A stretch of 64,000 bases of DNA from Lytechinus pictus (Eukaryota; Echinodermata; Echinoidea; Temnopleuroida; Toxopneustidae): the NCBI RefSeq assembly GCF_037042905.1, contig NC_087261.1:14396217-14460216 (forward strand). The letters run 5' to 3'. Below, one piece after another: positions 60,233-64,000 of the stretch. Position 1 is the stretch's first letter. The number at the start of each line of letters is the position of its first letter. The notes beneath the pieces are model-generated. The model searched no databases. It saw only the letters and a list, made by a program, of their open reading frames with translations, and had not been told where the DNA came from. Made by a program: the position numbers and the translations under genes.

Positions 60233-62160
60233 ATGGAGCATAATGACGACTTTTTGCCAGTATCGCTCTTTCTCAGCGTGTTGCTGGTAGTTGGTGTAAC
60301 GGCGAATTCCCTAGCTCTGATGGTCATCCGTAGGTTTTTTGGAAATTCAAGGAGGTTGTCCGTCCCGTCTGTGCTCGTGCAGGCACTCGTGATCGTTGAC
60401 CTATTCAGCACGATCTTACTAGTTGCTGAAAATGTAATCAGTAGATGGATATTTCCTGGCACGGCGCTTAGGTGTAACGTTGCTTATATCAGTCGTTTGA
60501 GTGTCGCCTACGCCTCGGGGTTCATCAACGCATCCATGTGCTTGGAAAGATGTCTCGCCTTTCGCGCTCCATTTTACTACCACGACAATGCAACTGTCTT
60601 CAAAGCGAAGATAACAGTGGTCATTGTGATTGGTCTTTCAGTATTTCTCAGCATCCTTCCGTTACTCGGCGTCGGGAACTACGCTGCGGAAACGATGGTG
60701 ACACCGGAAAACGCAACGGTCGTTGTCTGCACTCCCCCAGGTGAACTGGGCTCTCAGAGCGACCTCGGGAACAGGGTATTCACAGCGATTTATGCCATTG
60801 TTGGTGCTTGCATGCTGTTGATTATCTATGTCTGCAACACGTTAGTCATGTTGACCCTTTACCACCTTGGAAGGAAAGCGACTGGTCTGAAACGACTGGG
60901 ACGCAGTGAGACCGCAGCTGCATCATCACCGTCGACAAGTCGCTCCTTCACGTTGGCAGCCCCCAAGGACAATATGCGTCGGCAAAGCATCGATGATGAT
61001 ACTGTTGTTAGTACCAAAGACGATGATAACTTGGTTAAAATGCACCCAGAAAAGTCAAGAGAAGGAATCGGAAGGGAGATTCGCCTAGCGTATGTGGTGG
61101 GGATGATATCAGTTGTCTTCACAATTTCTTGGCTACCATTTTATGTAAGTGATGATGAACGTAAGGGGTCGATCAATTCCAGCTGGTTTGTGGGGCAACA
61201 TTTATGCCATTTTATGATGCCTGAAAAGTGTTCTGTGGACAGGCACAGGAGATTTACTGTGTCCGACACAGTGAAGGCACATCCGACCCGTGCCCCCCCC
61301 CCCCCATTTGAGAGCCCTACAAATATTTCTTACTGGGGAAAATGTCGTGCACATGCAATTGAAGGCCTTTTGAGGAGGGGTCCTTATCTGTTTTTCTTGA
61401 CATTAATCACCAATAATTGCAAAAGAAGACCCCTTTTTTGTCCTGTCAACATTTTTATGAACAAAAAATGCTCATCCCTCTTTTGGAAAATCCTGGATCC
61501 GCCCCAGACCCCATATCAAAGAAAATTGCAATAATTATCATATTGGGGCAAGAGAAGCAGTTTTATCTAACTACATAAAATATTTTTTGAAAATATCCTT
61601 AATGATTGATTTTAATTTTTTTTTCTTAAATTTCATAAACACTTTTGTAGTTCGCTTATGATTCTCCTTTTTTATTGACTTCGAAATTAACGTCCGCTGG
61701 ATTTGTCGCATTACGGACCATAAAAACTTCTCGTTTTGATTATTTAAACATGTTTATATGAATTTCTTCTTCTAACTGCGTGCATGCTCGCTATTTATGA
61801 CGTGTTTTCTATTAATCCAAGCAATGTAAATGATTTAAATTTACTATCTCGGTTGACTATATTGCGTTGCTTCGATTTTTCTTGCCATACCAATTTTTCT
61901 TCTCTTTTGTATCGTTTCAGGTCCAGCGTCTTCTCAAAGCTTTCGACGTCGAGCAGCCAGACTGGTATCTCCTTCTGGTCGTCTTCCTGCTCGTCAGCAA
62001 CCACGTCATCGACCCGTTCGTCTTCGTGTTCATGAAGCAGCAGAGTCGAGATGCCCTCAAGGACCTATGCATGAAGTGTATTTGCTGTCGAAGATGCCGA
62101 CCGCCCCCGATGTCGTCTAGGAACACAGTGAATGCACACGCTAATGGTAGGATAATATAA
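60233..62160 (+). CDS. Class A GPCR, prostanoid-receptor-like, two coding exons (383 aa)
   Basis: Exons are 60233-61144 and 61921-62160, with a GTAAGT donor, a TTTCAG acceptor and a phase-0 intron of 776 bp. It starts at the first in-frame ATG after stop 60182-60184. The short N-terminus has no N-glycosylation sequon. TM1 is about 9-32 and TM2 about 44-66. C81 and C166 can form the TM3-ECL2 disulfide. TM3 carries ERC (105-107). RAPFYYH and LPLLGVGNY (142-150) resemble EP3-type prostanoid receptors. TM5 is about 183-208. ICL3 is about 211-283, Ser-rich. TM6 has TISWLPFY (297-304) at the exon end. TM7 is about 319-341 with NHVIDPFVF, a DPxxF form of NPxxY. The tail has a cysteine cluster (354, 357, 359, 360, 363), likely palmitoylated. 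The arginine that prostanoid receptors carry five residues before the TM7 asparagine is Phe326 here, so the ligand may not be a prostanoid. It is a paralogue of the receptor at 41791. Confidence 0.9.
61145..61920 (+). other. Intron of the second GPCR
   Basis: The GPCR frame happens to stay open past the donor to 61534, which would append about 130 unrelated residues if the intron were retained. The inserted sequence includes poly-C at 61293-61306 and a G/C-tract repeat (GCATGCAATTGAAGGCC, TCCTGGATCCGCCCCAGACC). The pyrimidine tract and TTTCAG at 61915-61920 define the acceptor. Confidence 0.8.
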
Positions 62161-62440
62161 TTAATATTACGTTTTCATTTATACCGTGTGAGTAAAAAAA
62201 ACTTGACACCTCAGAAATCCCCATTTTAAGGAAAGAAATATGTCATGAACTTGTCTATAATATGATTTTCATTTAGCCTAATACTAAATGTCTATATTTT
62301 TATCTTTTAAACTATAGTGGTGGTTAGACGAAATGAATATCATAAGAAATTGATATATAGCCTTACTAGAAAATTAGACCAAAAAATGAACTGAATGGTA
62401 TTTAGGGCAAATCTAACTGGTTGGAGAAGAACTAGGTTTA

Positions 62441-62936
62441 TATCGGTAAAGTGCCAATTCGTTATATACCGCCAACTCGTCCACTCACCGCATAGTCTAC
62501 ATTCAATTAGTCTAATGCCATTCCGTCCATTCGCTTAACAACTATTTTGTACAATAACCATTTGGTCCAATCATCACTTCGTCTAATCACCAGTTCGTCT
62601 ATGACCATTTCGTCTCATTACCAGTCGGTCTAATATCCATTTTATTTTCATTCATTTCGCCCAATAAACGCTCAGTCCAATTAAACCAAATGGTATATGG
62701 ACTCGATGGCTATTGGACCGACTGGTTATTAGACGAAATGGTGAGTGGACTAAATGGGAATTAGACCATATGTGGCTTCTGGACGAACTGATGGTAGACC
62801 AAATGATAGTAGACGAGTTGGTAATTGGACGAATTTTCATTAGACCAAAATAGGAAATAAACCGTTTATATTATGTAATGAGACCAAATGAAAAGCAGGC
62901 GAAATAGGTGTAGATCAATCGGCATCTTACCGATTC
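62441..62936. repeat. Foldback-like element of short GTCTAAT-type units
   Basis: The left arm (about 62441-62660) repeats a unit of 15-17 bp like CCATTTCGTCTAATCACC. The right arm (about 62685-62905) repeats the inverse, like GGTTATTAGACGAAATGG. The outer ends TATCGGTAAAGTGCCAATTC and GGCATCTTACCGATT are also inverse. No coding sequence. Its layout parallels the element at 37882. Confidence 0.75.
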
Positions 62937-64000
62937 GTTCCCCTTTTTCTTAAATAGTAAAATGGAATAAAGAAGACAAACGGCTTAAGAGGCGTGGCCA
63001 TATAATACCCTAACAAGAACCAAAAATTGCTAAATAAAATATTTTGGGATATTCCACATTCGGTGAAAATGCATCTTTAATTTAAAAATTTGAACACATT
63101 ATTACTAAACAGTATTTGATTATCATTTTACCCAAAAAAATATATCCCACATAATGGCTAGAGTTTGTACAGAATTCACTTCCTTTTCTTCTACTTAGAA
63201 ATTCAAGAGCTTGTTCGTCAACACTTCCTGATCTTACGAAATTTCAGCCAAGATCGAATCATATTTCATATTCACATAAAAAAAAGAAGTGTATACCCAG
63301 AGTGATCAAACTTAAACAAATCGGCCTCTATTTATGATGGCTTAATGATTGTGCAACAAAATCATTACAGTATATTGCCATGATAGAGCGCAGAAACTGT
63401 TCAATAAAGTATATATTCTACTTCACTTTAAGGTCTCATAAAATGCTTTGAGTCGTGATTTAAAGTTGTTTACTGATGGTGCTTTCCTAACTATTATACT
63501 CAACAGCATTAAAAACCAAACTTCCCTACACAAGCGAATTACATATATTTCTATATTAATGTAGGCTTCTAAGTCTGTTTCCCTGTGTTTGTCTTTTTCG
63601 TTTTGAGGTAACTGCTTTGCCTAAAATTGGATTGAAATTGAATCGATGGTTCGCCATACACCTACCCTATAATCTAGGCGGAGGCTGCAGTTATTGTCTT
63701 TGCTGTTATGCTGAACGCAAGCGATACGTCTGATGTGGCAAAGACTACGGACTGCCTAATCAATATTCATGTTTATTCAAAATTATGGTGGATTTATTGT
63801 TATAAAAGCCGTGATCGCGAAGATAATCGTAACACAGAGGGATTGCCTGGTAGATTGCGTTTTTTCCATATCATGTTGGTAAAGCAACAAAATTAATATA
63901 TCCCTCCCGTCGTCAATAACGCTACGAATGGCAGATTCTTGAAGGTCTCGGAATTTGCACGAGGAATGCCGAGTTTTTCGGCAGCATAATTCCCGGCATA
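62937..64000. other. Intergenic to window end; no gene recognised
   Basis: AT-rich, no supported coding, RNA or repeat feature. A short open frame at 63708-63896 has no family resemblance. Confidence 0.45.

Noticed and set aside
61145-61534. Extended GPCR C-terminus read through the donor site
   Set aside because: A consensus GTAAGT sits at the TM6 end, the following residues are not membrane-like, and the exon at 61921 supplies a proper TM7.

Overview
The window is animal nuclear DNA, most likely from an echinoderm and probably a sea urchin. It is intron-rich, with about two to three recognisable genes in 64 kb. The rest is a dense mosaic of short inverted-repeat elements, tRNA-derived SINEs, poly-C/poly-G tracts and microsatellites. 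The echinoid assignment is an inference from three things: the repeat families, a TU-like foldback element made of 15-bp tandem units, and prostanoid-receptor-like GPCR exons. I could not run a database search.

Layout. 0.6-10.8 kb (+): a complete RAE1 (mRNA export factor, WD40) gene of nine coding exons. They join in phase to 367 codons, and the introns carry SINEs, MITEs and a hAT element with intact target duplication. 10.8-29.4 kb: no gene recognised; at least a dozen MITE-like units, several with visible terminal inverted repeats and TTAA or other target duplications. 29.4-32.3 kb (-): a 5'-truncated non-LTR retrotransposon with endonuclease C-terminus, reverse transcriptase, polyadenylation signal and poly(A) tail, broken by two in-frame stops. 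33.4-34.1 kb: a 41-bp tandem repeat. 37.9-40.5 kb: a TU-like foldback element with matching flanking duplication. 41.8-43.0 kb (+): a large exon encoding TM1-TM6 of a class A GPCR. 55.5-58.0 kb: a 62-bp minisatellite of about 39 copies. 60.2-62.2 kb (+): a second, paralogous GPCR of two coding exons. 62.4-62.9 kb: another foldback-like array.

The two GPCR exons share the same splice point, just after the TM6 motif SWLPFY, in phase 0. Only one TM7/C-tail exon (61921-62160) is recognisable in the whole interval. The upstream receptor is therefore either missing its last exon, has a strongly diverged one, or shares the downstream exon by alternative first-exon splicing. That is the most biologically interesting open question here. 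RAE1 is unrelated in function to the GPCR pair, and no operon-like or pathway relationship between genes is implied.
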